A stretch of DNA of 64,000 nt from Pseudorhizobium flavum (GCF_902502825.2 NZ_LR723670.1:2108001-2172000), one strand, 5' to 3'. Positions 53,453 through 62,853 are shown, numbered from the stretch's first letter. Program-made: numbers and translations. The notes: generated by a model not told the origin, from the sequence alone.

Positions 53453-54351
53453 GGCTCGGAGGGATCGATCCTCCTCCAGCTCTCGTCCATCTGGTTGCGG
53501 AACCAGGTCATCTGACGTTTCGCGTACTGGCGCGTAAGCGCCGAGGTGCGCTCGATGACCTCCCCGGCCGTCATCTGCCCCTTGAGCATGGCCGCGATCT
53601 GCGCCACTCCGATCGCCTTCATGGCGGGAACATCGGGATCGGGATGAAGTGCGAGGAGCGCCTCTACCTCCTCCACGGCACCGCAATCGAACATCTGCTC
53701 GAAGCGCCTGTTGATCCGCTCGTGTAGGACTGCCCGGTCGGGAAGCGCAACCACCTTCAATGCCCGCTCCGGGTTGACCACCACTGGCCCAGGCTTTCCC
53801 TGATAGTCGAGGATGGAACGGCCGGTCCCTTGCAGAACCTCGAGCGCCCGCACAATCCGCTGCCCGTCTGCCCGCCCGAGCGTTGCGGCAGCAGCGGGAT
53901 CGAGCGCCGTAAGCTCCGCATGAAGCTGCTCCGCCCCTTCCTCCTTCAGCCGCTGACGCAACCTCGAACGAACATCGTGTGCAATCTCGGGCATGTCGGA
54001 CAGGCCGCCGGTCAGGGCCTTGAAGTAGAGGCCGGTGCCGCCCACGAAGATCGGCATCCTCCCCTCGTCGCGCAGCCGCGGCAGAAGATCCGCCACATCG
54101 CGCAGCCATTCGCCCGTCGAATGGGCATCGGTCGCCCTGACATAACCGTAAAGATGATGCGGGATGCCGGCCATCTCCTCCTCGGATGGACGCGCGGTCA
54201 GGACACGCAAGGTGTCATAGACCTGCATGCTGTCGGCATTGACGACCACGCCTCCCGTTTCGGCCGCACAGCGCAGTGCAAGCGCCGACTTGCCGCTGGC
54301 GGTCGGCCCCGTTATCAGGATCGCGTCGTAATCTCTTTCAAGGTCCTTCAT
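53434..54351 (-). CDS. miaA: tRNA dimethylallyltransferase
   Basis: Adds an isopentenyl group to A37 of tRNAs reading UNN codons; 305 residues. The P-loop GPTASGKSAL lies at residues 15-24, the DSMQVY motif follows near 39, and GGTGLYFKAL near 105. A TRQYAKRQMTWFRNQ segment marks the C terminus. ATG 54351 follows GGAAG. Its start codon directly abuts that of the divergent serB (CATATG), so each gene's ribosome site and promoter lie inside the other gene. The 3' end overlaps the HerA-like gene. Confidence 0.95.
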   Translation of the reverse strand: MKDLERDYDAILITGPTASGKSALALRCAAETGGVVVNADSMQVYDTLRVLTARPSEEEMAGIPHHLYGYVRATDAHSTGEWLRDVADLLPRLRDEGRMPIFVGGTGLYFKALTGGLSDMPEIAHDVRSRLRQRLKEEGAEQLHAELTALDPAAAATLGRADGQRIVRALEVLQGTGRSILDYQGKPGPVVVNPERALKVVALPDRAVLHERINRRFEQMFDCGAVEEVEALLALHPDPDVPAMKAIGVAQIAAMLKGQMTAGEVIERTSALTRQYAKRQMTWFRNQMDESWRRIDPSEPQSLLS

Positions 54352-55242
54352 ATGGCTTCCGTTGCCACGCTCATCGCCCATCCGTCAAATGCCGTTCTGT
54401 CCGCAAGTGTAGGCGAGGCGGCGGCCGAAGCGGTGAATGCTGCTGGACTGTACTGGCTGGCGGACGGGATCGCCTGCGATATTGCGCTCCGCGACGGCAC
54501 CGACGTGAAGACCGCAGAGCAAAAGCTTCGAGCCGCCGTTGCGGAACTGCCGGTCGATCTCGTGATCCAGGAGGCCGAGACGCGCCGCAAGAAGTTCCTG
54601 ATCGCCGACATGGACTCCACCATGATCGGCCAGGAATGCATCGACGAACTCGCCGATGTCGTTGGTCTCAAAGACAAGGTGGCGGAAATCACGGCGCGCG
54701 CGATGAATGGCGAGATTGCCTTCGAGCCCGCCCTGCGCGAGCGGGTCGCACTCCTGAAGGGCCTGCCTATCTCGGTCGTCGACGAGGTCATCGCCAAGCG
54801 CATCACGCTCACATCCGGCGGGCCGGAACTCATCGCGACGATGAGGAAGAACGGCTTCCATACCGCGCTGGTATCCGGCGGGTTCACCGTCTTCACCAAT
54901 CCGATTGCCGCCCGCCTCGGCTTCCACGAGAACCGCGCCAACCTTCTGCTCGCCGAAGATGGCATCCTGACCGGCAAGGTCGCCGAGCCCATCCTCGGCA
55001 AGCAGGCGAAGATCGACGCGATGATCGACATCTCCGCCCGTCTGGGCATCTCCACCGATGACGTCATTGCCGTGGGCGACGGCGCCAACGACCTCGGCAT
55101 GCTGAACCTTGCCGGTTCGGGGGTCGCGCTCCACGCCAAGCCAACCGTCGCGGCTCAGGCCAGGATGCGGGTCGACCATGGCGACCTGACGGCGCTCCTC
55201 TACATCCAGGGCTATCGCAAGTCGGATTTTGCGAGCCCATGA
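54352..55242 (+). CDS. serB: Phosphoserine phosphatase
   Basis: The last step of serine synthesis: dephosphorylates phosphoserine. 296 residues. The HAD nucleophile motif DMDSTMIGQECIDELAD begins at residue 86. Downstream are VSGGFTVFTNPIA and the Mg-binding GDGANDLGML. The N-terminal 75 residues form an ACT-like regulatory region. A long open frame continues upstream antisense to miaA but is not serB-like, so ATG 54352 was chosen. It overlaps the GNAT gene by 4 nt. Confidence 0.95.
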   Translation: MASVATLIAHPSNAVLSASVGEAAAEAVNAAGLYWLADGIACDIALRDGTDVKTAEQKLRAAVAELPVDLVIQEAETRRKKFLIADMDSTMIGQECIDELADVVGLKDKVAEITARAMNGEIAFEPALRERVALLKGLPISVVDEVIAKRITLTSGGPELIATMRKNGFHTALVSGGFTVFTNPIAARLGFHENRANLLLAEDGILTGKVAEPILGKQAKIDAMIDISARLGISTDDVIAVGDGANDLGMLNLAGSGVALHAKPTVAAQARMRVDHGDLTALLYIQGYRKSDFASP

Positions 55243-55814
55243 CCTTGAACGAGCCGCCGCTGATCATCCTCGAGACACCGCGGCTTCGCGTTCGCAGCTG
55301 GGTGGAGAGCGACCGCGACCTTTTCCGCGAGATCAATGCCGACCCCAAGGTCATGGAATTCTTTCCATTCCGCCGCAGCCATCAGGAATCGGACGCGCTT
55401 CTCGACAAGCTCAACGGCTCGATCCGGAATACCGGCCTCGGCTTCTATGCCCTGGAACTGAAGAACTCCGATGAGCCGATCGGCTTCTGCGGCCTCTCCC
55501 ACCCCAATATGCCTGAGATCTTTCCGGCCGAGACGGTGGAGATCGGCTGGCGGCTGGCCACACGCTTCTGGGGCAACGGCTATGTGACGGAAGCCGCCCG
55601 CGCCTTGATGGACTTCGCGTTCAACGAGAAGGCTATCCCCGCCCTGCTTGCCTTCGCTGTCGAAGCGAACCATCGGTCCACGGCGGTGATGAAGCGAATC
55701 GGCATGCGCCCGTGGCCGCAGATGGATTTCGACCATCCGCGCGTGCCGGATACGCATCCCCATCTCAAGCGGCACGTCGTCTATGCCGCCACGGCGGGCT
55801 CTCTCGGACGCTGA
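55239..55814 (+). CDS. GNAT-family N-acetyltransferase (RimJ/RimL type)
   Basis: A 191-residue acetyltransferase. The start IILETPRLRVRSWVESD is typical of the RimJ/RimL branch, and the acetyl-CoA loop falls in TRFWGNGYVTEAARALMDFAF near 107-127. It may acetylate a protein N terminus or a small amine. It is translationally coupled to serB by a 4-nt overlap. Its stop directly abuts the convergent degP stop. Confidence 0.88.
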   Translation: MTLNEPPLIILETPRLRVRSWVESDRDLFREINADPKVMEFFPFRRSHQESDALLDKLNGSIRNTGLGFYALELKNSDEPIGFCGLSHPNMPEIFPAETVEIGWRLATRFWGNGYVTEAARALMDFAFNEKAIPALLAFAVEANHRSTAVMKRIGMRPWPQMDFDHPRVPDTHPHLKRHVVYAATAGSLGR

Positions 55815-57509
55815 CTACTCGAGCGGTACGGCCACGAAGCGCAGTGCGCCAGTCGGATCGGCGATCATCAGGTGGACGTTGCGCCGCCCTTCCGCCTTCA
55901 GGGCATCGATCCGATCCGTCACCGCCGTCGGGCTATCGACGAAGTCCTGTGCGACCTCCACGATCACATCACCCCGCTTCAGGCCCTTGTCCGCCGCTGC
56001 CGATCCATCTTGGACATCCGTTATCACGACACCTTCGACGCTATCGTCGATACCAAACTCGGCTCGCCTCTCGTCGTCGAGCGGCGCAATTGTCATGCCG
56101 AGGGCGGCTGCAGGACCTTGCTCCGCCTCTCCATTCTGATCCTCGCCCTGCTCGCCACCATCGGGCATCGGCTCCTCACCTTCGGGAGTGACGCTTTCCT
56201 CGGCACCCTCGTCCGAAGGACTGTCCTCCAGCCGTCCAAGCGTGACCTTAACCGTCTCTTCCTTGCCGTCCCGCAGAACCGTTACATCGACGGCCTTGCC
56301 AACGGGGCTTTCAGCCACCACACGCGGCAGGTCGCGCATCTCCCGCACGGGCACGCCGTCAAACGTCAGAATCACGTCGCCCGCCCGGATCGAACCGTCA
56401 TCGACCGGACCGCCCTTGACCACGCCGGAGACCAGCGCGCCGCGCACGCTATCCAGCCCCAGGCTTTCCGCCACCTCATCGGTCACCGGCTGTATCCGCA
56501 CGCCGAGCCAGCCGCGCCGCGTTTCGCCGAACTCGATCAACTGGTTGACGATGTTCTGTGCAAGCTCCGTAGGCACGGCGAAACCAATGCCGATAGACCC
56601 GCCCGACGGGGAGATGATCGCGGTATTGATACCGATCACCTCACCTTTCATGTTGAAGAGCGGTCCACCGGAATTGCCCTTGTTGATGGCGGCATCAGTC
56701 TGGATGAAGTTGTCATAGGGCCCGGCGTTGATGTTGCGGCCTCGCGCCGAGATGATGCCCACGGTCACGGATCCACCAAGCCCGAACGGGTTGCCGATCG
56801 CCATCACCCAGTCGCCGATCCGCATCTGGCGCGAATCGCCGAAACGGACCGCCTTGAGCGGCGCCGGCGGTTCAACCTTCAGGACCGAGAGATCGGTCTT
56901 GGGGTCGGTCCCGACCAGGGTCGCCTTCAGCTTGCTGCCGTCGGGGAAGACGACCTCGATGTCGTCTGCATCTTCGATAACGTGGTTGTTGGTGACGACG
57001 AATCCGGATGGGTCGATAACGAAACCGGAACCGAGCGAATTGACCTTCTGATTCCCCCCCTGGCTCCCATCGCCGTCGAAGAACTCATCGAAGAACTCTT
57101 CAAATGGCGAACCATCCGGCGTCTGCGGTGCCTGGGGTCCTGCCCCCGCGCCCCCGACGCTCTGCGAGGTCGATATGTTCACCACGGCATCCAAGAGACC
57201 CTCGGCCAGATCGGCGACGGAGGCCGGACCCGAGCCTATCGCTGGCCCTGTCGTGGGCGAGGTCGTGACGGTCGGCGCCCCAGTCGGCGGCGCGGGCAGC
57301 ATCGCGTCCGGCGCAAGGTTCTGTGCTTCTCGTTGAGGCGTTTCCTGTGCAGACGGGGGAGCGACTTCCTGCGCTGGGGTGCCATTCTGTGGCGGCTGCG
57401 GTGCATCGGCTGGCGGGCCGCTTGTCTGTGCCTGTGCCCCCGCGGCAATAGCAATAATGGCGACCGCTGCGACGGAACGCTTCAACGACCATAGAACCGA
57501 TTGAGCCAT
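55815..57509 (-). CDS. degP: Periplasmic serine protease/chaperone DegP (HtrA family)
   Basis: An envelope quality-control protease of 564 residues. A signal peptide ends near AQA/QT (residue 27), followed by a Pro-, Ala- and Gln-rich linker to about residue 95. The catalytic triad is His176 (TNNHVIE), Asp206 (KTDLSVLK) and Ser280 (GNSGGP). Two PDZ domains follow: one from about 355 (GWLGVRIQPV) and one from about 485 (VEGVVITDVQ), separated by an acidic linker rich in Glu and Asp. ATG 57509 follows AAGGGGGG. It is downstream of hflKC but behind their terminator, so it has its own promoter. Confidence 0.95.
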   Translation of the reverse strand: MAQSVLWSLKRSVAAVAIIAIAAGAQAQTSGPPADAPQPPQNGTPAQEVAPPSAQETPQREAQNLAPDAMLPAPPTGAPTVTTSPTTGPAIGSGPASVADLAEGLLDAVVNISTSQSVGGAGAGPQAPQTPDGSPFEEFFDEFFDGDGSQGGNQKVNSLGSGFVIDPSGFVVTNNHVIEDADDIEVVFPDGSKLKATLVGTDPKTDLSVLKVEPPAPLKAVRFGDSRQMRIGDWVMAIGNPFGLGGSVTVGIISARGRNINAGPYDNFIQTDAAINKGNSGGPLFNMKGEVIGINTAIISPSGGSIGIGFAVPTELAQNIVNQLIEFGETRRGWLGVRIQPVTDEVAESLGLDSVRGALVSGVVKGGPVDDGSIRAGDVILTFDGVPVREMRDLPRVVAESPVGKAVDVTVLRDGKEETVKVTLGRLEDSPSDEGAEESVTPEGEEPMPDGGEQGEDQNGEAEQGPAAALGMTIAPLDDERRAEFGIDDSVEGVVITDVQDGSAAADKGLKRGDVIVEVAQDFVDSPTAVTDRIDALKAEGRRNVHLMIADPTGALRFVAVPLE

Positions 57510-57656
57510 CGGGCCCCCCTTGTATCGAATGTCCTGACTGAGGCTCTGCCGCCGCAGCACGTCCTGCTGACTTTCGCCGCAAGATAGGGCGGATTGAAGA
57601 CCGAAGAAATTGCCTTTTTCGTGAGCTATGCAGGCAGGATGAACGGCCCTCGAATG

Positions 57657-57681
57657 AAAAGAGGCGGCCGGAGCCGCCTCT
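57657..57681 (-). terminator. Intrinsic terminator after hflC
   Basis: Reading leftward 4 nt after the hflC stop: a perfect 9-bp stem AGAGGCGGC/GCCGCCTCT (57673-57681 with 57660-57668), a 4-nt loop and a short T-run (57657-57660). It should end the hflK-hflC transcript before degP. Confidence 0.82.
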
Positions 57682-57685
57682 TGCA

Positions 57686-58669
57686 TCAACCGCCGTTTGC
57701 AGGGGCCCCAGGGGCTGCCGGCGCTCCGGTGGGTTCCTCTGGCTGGGCGGCAGGTGGTGCGGGCGCCCGACCGAAGGTATCGCCCGATCCGGTCTGCGCA
57801 CTGTTGAGGTATTTCAGGAACTCGGAATCGGGCGAAAGAACCAATGTCGTTCCCTGATCGGCGAGCGAAGCCACATAGGCCCGCATCGAGCGGTAGAACT
57901 CGAAGAAGCCGGGATCGCGGCCGAAGGCCTCGCCGAAAATCTTCGTGCGTTCGGCATCGCCTTCGCCTCGGATGATTTCGGAGTCGCGCTGGGCCGCGGA
58001 AACGATCTCTACCACCTGGCGATCGGCAATCGCCCGCCGGGTCTGACCCAGTTCGTTACCCCGCGCGCGGATCAGTTCGGCCTCGGCAAGACGCTCGGCC
58101 TTCATCCGCTCGAAGGTTTGCTGCGAGACTTCCTGGGTAAGGTCCGTGCGACGGATACGGACGTCACGGACTGCAAGGCCCAGCGACTCGGCAGCATCGC
58201 GCAGCTGTGCATTGACTTCCTGCATCATCTGCGAACGCTCGTCCGACAGTGCCGCATCGAAGTTGCGCAGACCGTAGACACGGCGAAGAGCGGCATCTAG
58301 ACGGGTGCGAAGACGGGCCTCGGCAGCCTCACGGTCGCCGGAAACCGTTTCGCGGAACCGACGCGGATCGCTGATCTGGTAGACCACGAACGCGTCAACC
58401 TCGTAGAAGGCACCGCCGCGGACCTGGACGCGGATGTCGTCCAGATCGAAGCGAAGCGCCCGGTCCTCGACATACTGGACGCGATCGGCATCCATGAAGG
58501 CGAAGGGCAGCTTGAAGTACAGGCCGGGCTCGGCCTTGACGTCCTGAATCTCACCGAAGCGCACGACGATAGCCTGCTCCCGCTCGTTCACCACGAAGAC
58601 GGACGAATAGATGAGGAAGAGCAGGATCGCGAGACCGATAAGGATAGCCGGGAGACGATTGGAGTTCAT
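57686..58669 (-). CDS. hflC: HflC, FtsH protease modulator
   Basis: An SPFH/prohibitin-family membrane protein of 327 residues that forms a cage with HflK around the FtsH protease. One N-terminal helix at residues 7-26 is followed by the band-7 domain starting VVNEREQAIVVRFGEI. A long helical region (AERLAEAELIRARGNE) and a Pro-Ala-rich tail end the protein. It overlaps hflK by 4 nt. Confidence 0.95.
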   Translation of the reverse strand: MNSNRLPAILIGLAILLFLIYSSVFVVNEREQAIVVRFGEIQDVKAEPGLYFKLPFAFMDADRVQYVEDRALRFDLDDIRVQVRGGAFYEVDAFVVYQISDPRRFRETVSGDREAAEARLRTRLDAALRRVYGLRNFDAALSDERSQMMQEVNAQLRDAAESLGLAVRDVRIRRTDLTQEVSQQTFERMKAERLAEAELIRARGNELGQTRRAIADRQVVEIVSAAQRDSEIIRGEGDAERTKIFGEAFGRDPGFFEFYRSMRAYVASLADQGTTLVLSPDSEFLKYLNSAQTGSGDTFGRAPAPPAAQPEEPTGAPAAPGAPANGG

Positions 58670-59766
58670 CGATTGCCCCCCTGCTGGTTGCCGCGGTTGA
58701 GCTCGTTGAGAGGCAGGTAAGGAAGGACGCCCTGCTGCTCGTTCATGATGATCTTGTTGGAATTCTTCAGGACCGTCTCCATGGTCTCGAGGAAGATGCG
58801 CTGGCGCGTCACCTCGGGGGCGGTCGCGTATTCGTCATAGATCGAGATGAAGCGCTGCGCCTCACCCTGCGCTTCGTTGACCACGCGATCTTTGTAGGCT
58901 GCCGCCTCTTCGCGGACCTGCGCCGCCTGACCGCGCGCCTGGCCGAGTTGCTGGTTGGCGTACTGGTTCGCCTCTTCGACGAAACGGTCCTCGTCCTGCT
59001 CGGCGCGCTGCACTTCTTCGAAGGCGTCCGCAACCTCGCGCGGTGGGGCCGCATCCTCGATCGGTACGGCATTGATGGAGATGCCTGAACCGTAGGTATC
59101 CATGGTTCCTTGGATGATCGCGCGCACCTCGGTCGAGATGTCCTCACGATTATCGCGGAAAATGTCCTGCGCCGGCCGGCGACCAACCACCTCGCGCATG
59201 GCGCTTTCGGCGACCTGCTGCAATGTGGCTGAGGGGCTTTCCAGGTTGAAGAGATAGGCCTTCGGGTCGCTGACCGTGTAGAGCACCGAGAACTGCACGT
59301 TGACGATGTTCTGGTCGCCAGACAGCATCAGTCCAGCCGAGGACTGGGCGCTGCCTGCCGCACCGATATTCTGCTGCTGCTCGGTGACCTTGACGATCTC
59401 GACCGTCTCGAGGGGCCAGAAATGGAAATGCAGGCCCGGCATGGAGATTTCTTCCTTCGGCTTGCCGAAGCGAAGTTCCACGCCGCGCTCATCCGGCTGA
59501 ACGGTATAAACGGACTGGATCGCCAGGAACGCAACGATCGCGAGGATGACGAACACCGCCGCCCCGCCGTTGAAACCACCGGGGACGATTCCGCGAAGAC
59601 GGTCCTGACTGCGGCGGATCAGGTCTTCCAGATCCGGAGGACCACCACTTCCGCTTCCGCCACCGCCCCGAGGACGGTTCGAACCACCGCCACCCCATGG
59701 CCCCTGATTATTACCGCCGCCGCCGCCCCATGGGCCGCCGCCGCCATTCTGATTGCTCCAGGGCAT
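58666..59766 (-). CDS. hflK: HflK, FtsH protease modulator
   Basis: The partner of HflC, 366 residues. The first 43 residues are a Gly/Asn/Pro-rich low-complexity stretch, usual for HflK. A membrane helix lies at about 66-86 and the band-7 domain starts VQPDERGVELRFGKP. ATG 59766 has AAGAGG upstream; the longer frame to 59856 was trimmed. It begins 131 nt after folA, which suggests a separate promoter. Confidence 0.95.
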   Translation of the reverse strand: MPWSNQNGGGGPWGGGGGNNQGPWGGGGSNRPRGGGGSGSGGPPDLEDLIRRSQDRLRGIVPGGFNGGAAVFVILAIVAFLAIQSVYTVQPDERGVELRFGKPKEEISMPGLHFHFWPLETVEIVKVTEQQQNIGAAGSAQSSAGLMLSGDQNIVNVQFSVLYTVSDPKAYLFNLESPSATLQQVAESAMREVVGRRPAQDIFRDNREDISTEVRAIIQGTMDTYGSGISINAVPIEDAAPPREVADAFEEVQRAEQDEDRFVEEANQYANQQLGQARGQAAQVREEAAAYKDRVVNEAQGEAQRFISIYDEYATAPEVTRQRIFLETMETVLKNSNKIIMNEQQGVLPYLPLNELNRGNQQGGNR

Positions 59767-59897
59767 CAAAACCTCTTTGTTTGCCACTCCCAAATACGTG
59801 GAAGCGCAGCTCCCTCGTCCTGCCCCCGTTATAGGGAGCCCGGCCGGTGCTTTCAACGATGCGTCAATAACTTCGGGGTGTTTGGTAACGAAATGTT

Positions 59898-60425
59898 TCA
59901 GTTTGTCGCGGGACGACGGCGATAGATCGCAAAACGTGTCGGATAGTCGTCCCGCTCACCCGCCGGAACGAGCGTCTCCTCGACCTTCTCGAAAACAGCG
60001 GGATCGATATGCGGAAAGAAGGTATCCCCGTCCGGAACGGAAACCTCGACATGTGTGACATAGAGCACGTCGACGAGGTCCATTACCTGCCGGTAGATCT
60101 CGCCCCCACCGATCACGCACACTTCTGCAGCACCGGTCTCGGCAGCAATTTCCTGGGCCTTGGACAAGGCCTTCTCCACGCCGTCAACTGTTTCAGCACC
60201 CTGAAGGCTGAAGTCCCGGCTCCGGGTGATGATGACATGGGGGCGTCCAGGCAACGGTTTGCCGCCGAAGGACTCCAGGGTCTTTCGACCGAGCACGATG
60301 GGCTTGCCGATGGTCAGCTCCTTGAAGCGCTTCAGGTCTGTCGAGAGCTTCCAGGGCATGCCGCCATCGCGGCCGATGACGCCGTTCTGCGTGACCGCGA
60401 CGACGATGGAGACGGGAACAGTCAT
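59898..60425 (-). CDS. folA: Dihydrofolate reductase
   Basis: Reduces dihydrofolate to tetrahydrofolate with NADPH; 175 residues. Motifs are [28 protein letters not shown] at the N terminus (with the substrate-binding acidic region), [11 protein letters not shown] for the cofactor and [11 protein letters not shown] near 101. It overlaps thyA by 4 nt, and thymidylate synthase produces its substrate, so the pair is a functional unit. Confidence 0.95.
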   Translation of the reverse strand: MTVPVSIVVAVTQNGVIGRDGGMPWKLSTDLKRFKELTIGKPIVLGRKTLESFGGKPLPGRPHVIITRSRDFSLQGAETVDGVEKALSKAQEIAAETGAAEVCVIGGGEIYRQVMDLVDVLYVTHVEVSVPDGDTFFPHIDPAVFEKVEETLVPAGERDDYPTRFAIYRRRPATN

Positions 60426-61216
60426 ACCGCGATCGGTGCCTTGATGCTCGGATCGGCCACGTAGTTCTCCAGTGTGAAATCCTCGTACCGGAAGGCAAAG
60501 AGATCCTTCACCGCCGGGTTGATGCGCATCGTCGGCAATGGCTTAGGGGTTCGCGTCAGTTGCAGTTCTGCCTGCTCGAAGTGGTTCCTGTAGAGATGCG
60601 CGTCGCCAAGTGTGTGGACGAAATGGCCGGGCTTGAGCCCTGTCACCTGCGCCATCATCATCGTCAGGAGAGCATAGGACGGGATGTTGAAGGGCACGCC
60701 GAGGAATATGTCGGCGGACCGCTGGTAGAGTTGGCAGGAGAGCCGGCCGTCTGCCACGTAGAACTGGAACAGGCAGTGGCAGGGCGGAAGCGCCATCTCG
60801 TCCACCAGCGCCGGGTTCCATGCCGAAACGATGTGGCGGCGGGAGTTCGGGTTGGTCTTCAGTGATTCGACCACGTTTGCGATCTGGTCGATATGGCCTC
60901 CGTCCGGAGCCCGCCAGGACCGCCATTGGGCCCCGTAAACCGGCCCGAGATCCCCGTTCTCGTCGGCCCATTCATCCCAGATGGTGACGCCGTTTTCCCT
61001 CAGATAGGCGATGTTGGTATCGCCGCGCAGGAACCAGAGCAGTTCGTGGATGATCGACCGCAGGTGCAGCTTCTTCGTCGTCAGGACGGGAAAGCCCTCC
61101 TCGAGGTCGAAGCGCATCTGGTAGCCGAAGACGGAGCGCGTGCCCGTGCCGGTGCGGTCTCCACGGTCGGTGCCGTGGTTCATCACATGTCGGAGAAGGT
61201 CGAGATATTGCCGCAT
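60422..61216 (-). CDS. thyA: Thymidylate synthase
   Basis: Methylates dUMP to dTMP using methylene-tetrahydrofolate; 264 residues, the same length as the E. coli enzyme. Catalytic Cys146 is in [11 protein letters not shown], the phosphate-binding [13 protein letters not shown] segment follows, and the start [15 protein letters not shown] is standard. ATG 61216 has only a weak ribosome site; the frame reaches 61288 without homology. It is first of the thyA-folA pair. Confidence 0.96.
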   Translation of the reverse strand: MRQYLDLLRHVMNHGTDRGDRTGTGTRSVFGYQMRFDLEEGFPVLTTKKLHLRSIIHELLWFLRGDTNIAYLRENGVTIWDEWADENGDLGPVYGAQWRSWRAPDGGHIDQIANVVESLKTNPNSRRHIVSAWNPALVDEMALPPCHCLFQFYVADGRLSCQLYQRSADIFLGVPFNIPSYALLTMMMAQVTGLKPGHFVHTLGDAHLYRNHFEQAELQLTRTPKPLPTMRINPAVKDLFAFRYEDFTLENYVADPSIKAPIAV

Positions 61217-61387
61217 GATTTCATTGCCACTCTGTTCGGCCGGCATCCTACAGGCCGCAGCATCCGGAACCAAGCGCCGACAGGACATCCGGGACGTCTA
61301 TCCCCCGAAGTTAGAGTACCTGCATCCGAGGATGCGATCTATTCGAGTTCGCACCCCTTTTCACGGCGTAAGGAAATCCCTATATCT

Positions 61388-61714
61388 GCCATGCCGGGCT
61401 TCGGTCCGGCTATGGCGATAAACGGTCGATGAAATAAGCCTATTGGACCCGGGGGCGGTACCCGGCGCCTCCACCAAAAACCGGTCTACCGAGGCGACCG
61501 GCTTCTGATGGGGGCGAAATAGGATCGACAAGGGTGTAAAGATCGAACTTTTGCTCGGCATGATACCGCCGTTATCGGGTCACAATAGTAGTTGCAAACG
61601 ACAACTATGCGGAAGCTCGTCTCGCTGCCTAATGGCGGTGTGACACTTCAAATCAAGTCCTAAGGGGTCGCACTCTTAGGCGGGGTCCGAAGGCACCTGG
61701 CAACAGAAGCCTTC
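61388..61714 (+). ncRNA. ssrA: tmRNA, circularly permuted two-piece form
   Basis: The acceptor piece comes first: a T-arm GGACCCGGGGGCGGTACCCGG-like segment and the 3' end GCCTCCACCA finishing at 61476. An intervening loop of about 33 nt (with a CCGGTC/GACCGG hairpin) precedes the 5' end of the coding piece, GGGGGCGAAATAGGATCGAC, from 61510, whose GGGGGC pairs with GCCTCC. The tag frame, GCA at 61594 to TAA at 61630-61632, encodes ANDNYAEARLAA. The order acceptor-then-coding is the alphaproteobacterial permuted form. The outer ends (61388 and 61714) are estimates based on flanking hairpins. It rescues stalled ribosomes and tags the products for ClpXP. Confidence 0.93.
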
Positions 61715-61833
61715 ACCTTCTCCCTTTTTGCGAAATTATATACACTGGCCATCAAGCGGGCGCTTTTCCGCGTATGGCTGGCATGGCATAAGGATGCTTC
61801 GAGAAAGCATTCAGAACTGAGAGACAGAACCGC

Positions 61834-62340
61834 ATGGGGCAGGATCATATCCGCTACGATATCTTGGCGCAGGACGCATTGCGCGGTGTTATCCGCAAGG
61901 TGCTGAGCGAAGTCGCTGCCACGGGTCGGCTGCCAGGCGACCACCACTTCTTCATCACGTTCCTGACCGGCGCCCCGGGCGTTCGCATTTCGCAGCATCT
62001 CAAGACGAAGTATCCCGAGCAGATGACCATCGTCATCCAGCACCAGTTCTGGGACCTGAAGATATCCGACACCCAGTTCGAGATCGGCCTGTCCTTCTCT
62101 GATACGCCGGAGCGGCTGGTGGTCCCGTTCAATGCGATTCGAGGCTTCTATGATCCGTCGGTGAATTTTGAACTCGAGTTCGAGGTGCCGTTGGCGGAAG
62201 AGGACGAGAACTCCTCGGCCGAGATCACTGCCATTCCCGTTGAGAGTGCCGCAAGGCATGACGCCGTCGAACAGGCGGAAGGGGAGGAAAAGAAGCCGGC
62301 ATCAGTCGTGTCGCTCGATTCCTTCCGAAAGAAGCAATAG
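61834..62340 (+). CDS. sspB: SspB, ClpXP adaptor for ssrA-tagged proteins
   Basis: A 168-residue alpha-type SspB. The N-terminal domain (IRYDILAQDALRGVIRKVLSEV, then HHFFITFLTG and QFWDLKISDTQFEIGLSFS) is the tag-binding fold. A flexible acidic linker leads to the C-terminal SVVSLDSFRKK, the tail that docks on ClpX. It lies about 120 nt downstream of ssrA on the same strand, so the tag and its adaptor are neighbours. DUF4169 follows after 12 nt. Confidence 0.93.
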   Translation: MGQDHIRYDILAQDALRGVIRKVLSEVAATGRLPGDHHFFITFLTGAPGVRISQHLKTKYPEQMTIVIQHQFWDLKISDTQFEIGLSFSDTPERLVVPFNAIRGFYDPSVNFELEFEVPLAEEDENSSAEITAIPVESAARHDAVEQAEGEEKKPASVVSLDSFRKKQ

Positions 62341-62352
62341 GGTTGCCGGGCC

Positions 62353-62547
62353 ATGAGCGGTGACGTCGTCAATCTGCGCCAGGCCCGGAAGGCGAAGCAG
62401 CGCCTGGAAAAGGAGAGGCAGGCCGATCAGAACCGCCTCACCTTTGGTCGCAGCAAGACGGAAAAGACACTGACGAAGGCGCTGAACCGCAAGGCCGAGC
62501 GCTCCCTTGACCAGGGACGACTGGAAAAGCAGGACGATCGGGACTGA
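62353..62547 (+). CDS. DUF4169 family protein
   Basis: A 64-residue, very charged small protein. It begins MSGDVVNLRQARKAKQRLEK, the family signature, and ends SLDQGRLEKQDDRD. No cysteines and no membrane segment; probably helical. The family is nearly always next to sspB and a ribbon-helix-helix gene in this order, as here, but its function is unknown. Confidence 0.85.
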   Translation: MSGDVVNLRQARKAKQRLEKERQADQNRLTFGRSKTEKTLTKALNRKAERSLDQGRLEKQDDRD

Positions 62548-62622
62548 GCCGCGCACTCCGAAGACGCGAGGTCGTTCGGACGCCCAGCAGGGTATGACCT
62601 TTGCTTTCGACAGGAGGCGCCG

Positions 62623-62850
62623 GTGATCCGCAAGCATTCTGCAACACTGCATGGCCACCGTACCAGTTTCTCCCTCGAGGACGAATTCTGGGAGGAGCTG
62701 AAACGCATCGCCGCGGAACGTGATCTCAGCATCGCCGGCCTCATTGCCTCGATCGACGATGCCAGAGCGCCGGACAGCAATCTGTCGTCTGCGCTGCGGC
62801 TGCATGTCCTTCGATGGCACCAGGAAAAAAACGCATCCGACCTTCGTTGA
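62623..62850 (+). CDS. Ribbon-helix-helix domain protein
   Basis: A 75-residue DNA-binding-type protein. The ribbon strand is GHRTSFSLEDEFWEELKRIA (residues 11-30), and the second helix lies in LSIAGLIASIDDAR. It uses a GTG start, well supported by AGGAGG 5 nt upstream. It may act as a dimeric regulator; targets unknown. Its stop is 3 nt from the convergent AsmA-like gene. Confidence 0.87.
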   Translation: MIRKHSATLHGHRTSFSLEDEFWEELKRIAAERDLSIAGLIASIDDARAPDSNLSSALRLHVLRWHQEKNASDLR

Positions 62851-62853
62851 GTG

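Noticed and set aside
53830..54351. In-frame extension upstream of serB
   Set aside because: It is antisense to miaA and unlike phosphoserine phosphatase; the family N terminus begins at ATG 54352.
55872..57494. Long open frame antisense to degP (about 540 codons)
   Set aside because: Shadow of the protease gene; no recognisable motif, and His/Arg-rich composition.
61361..61561. Small leftward frame of 66 codons upstream of thyA
   Set aside because: It overlaps the tmRNA gene, whose tag frame and CCA end are clear; the frame is a by-product of the RNA sequence.
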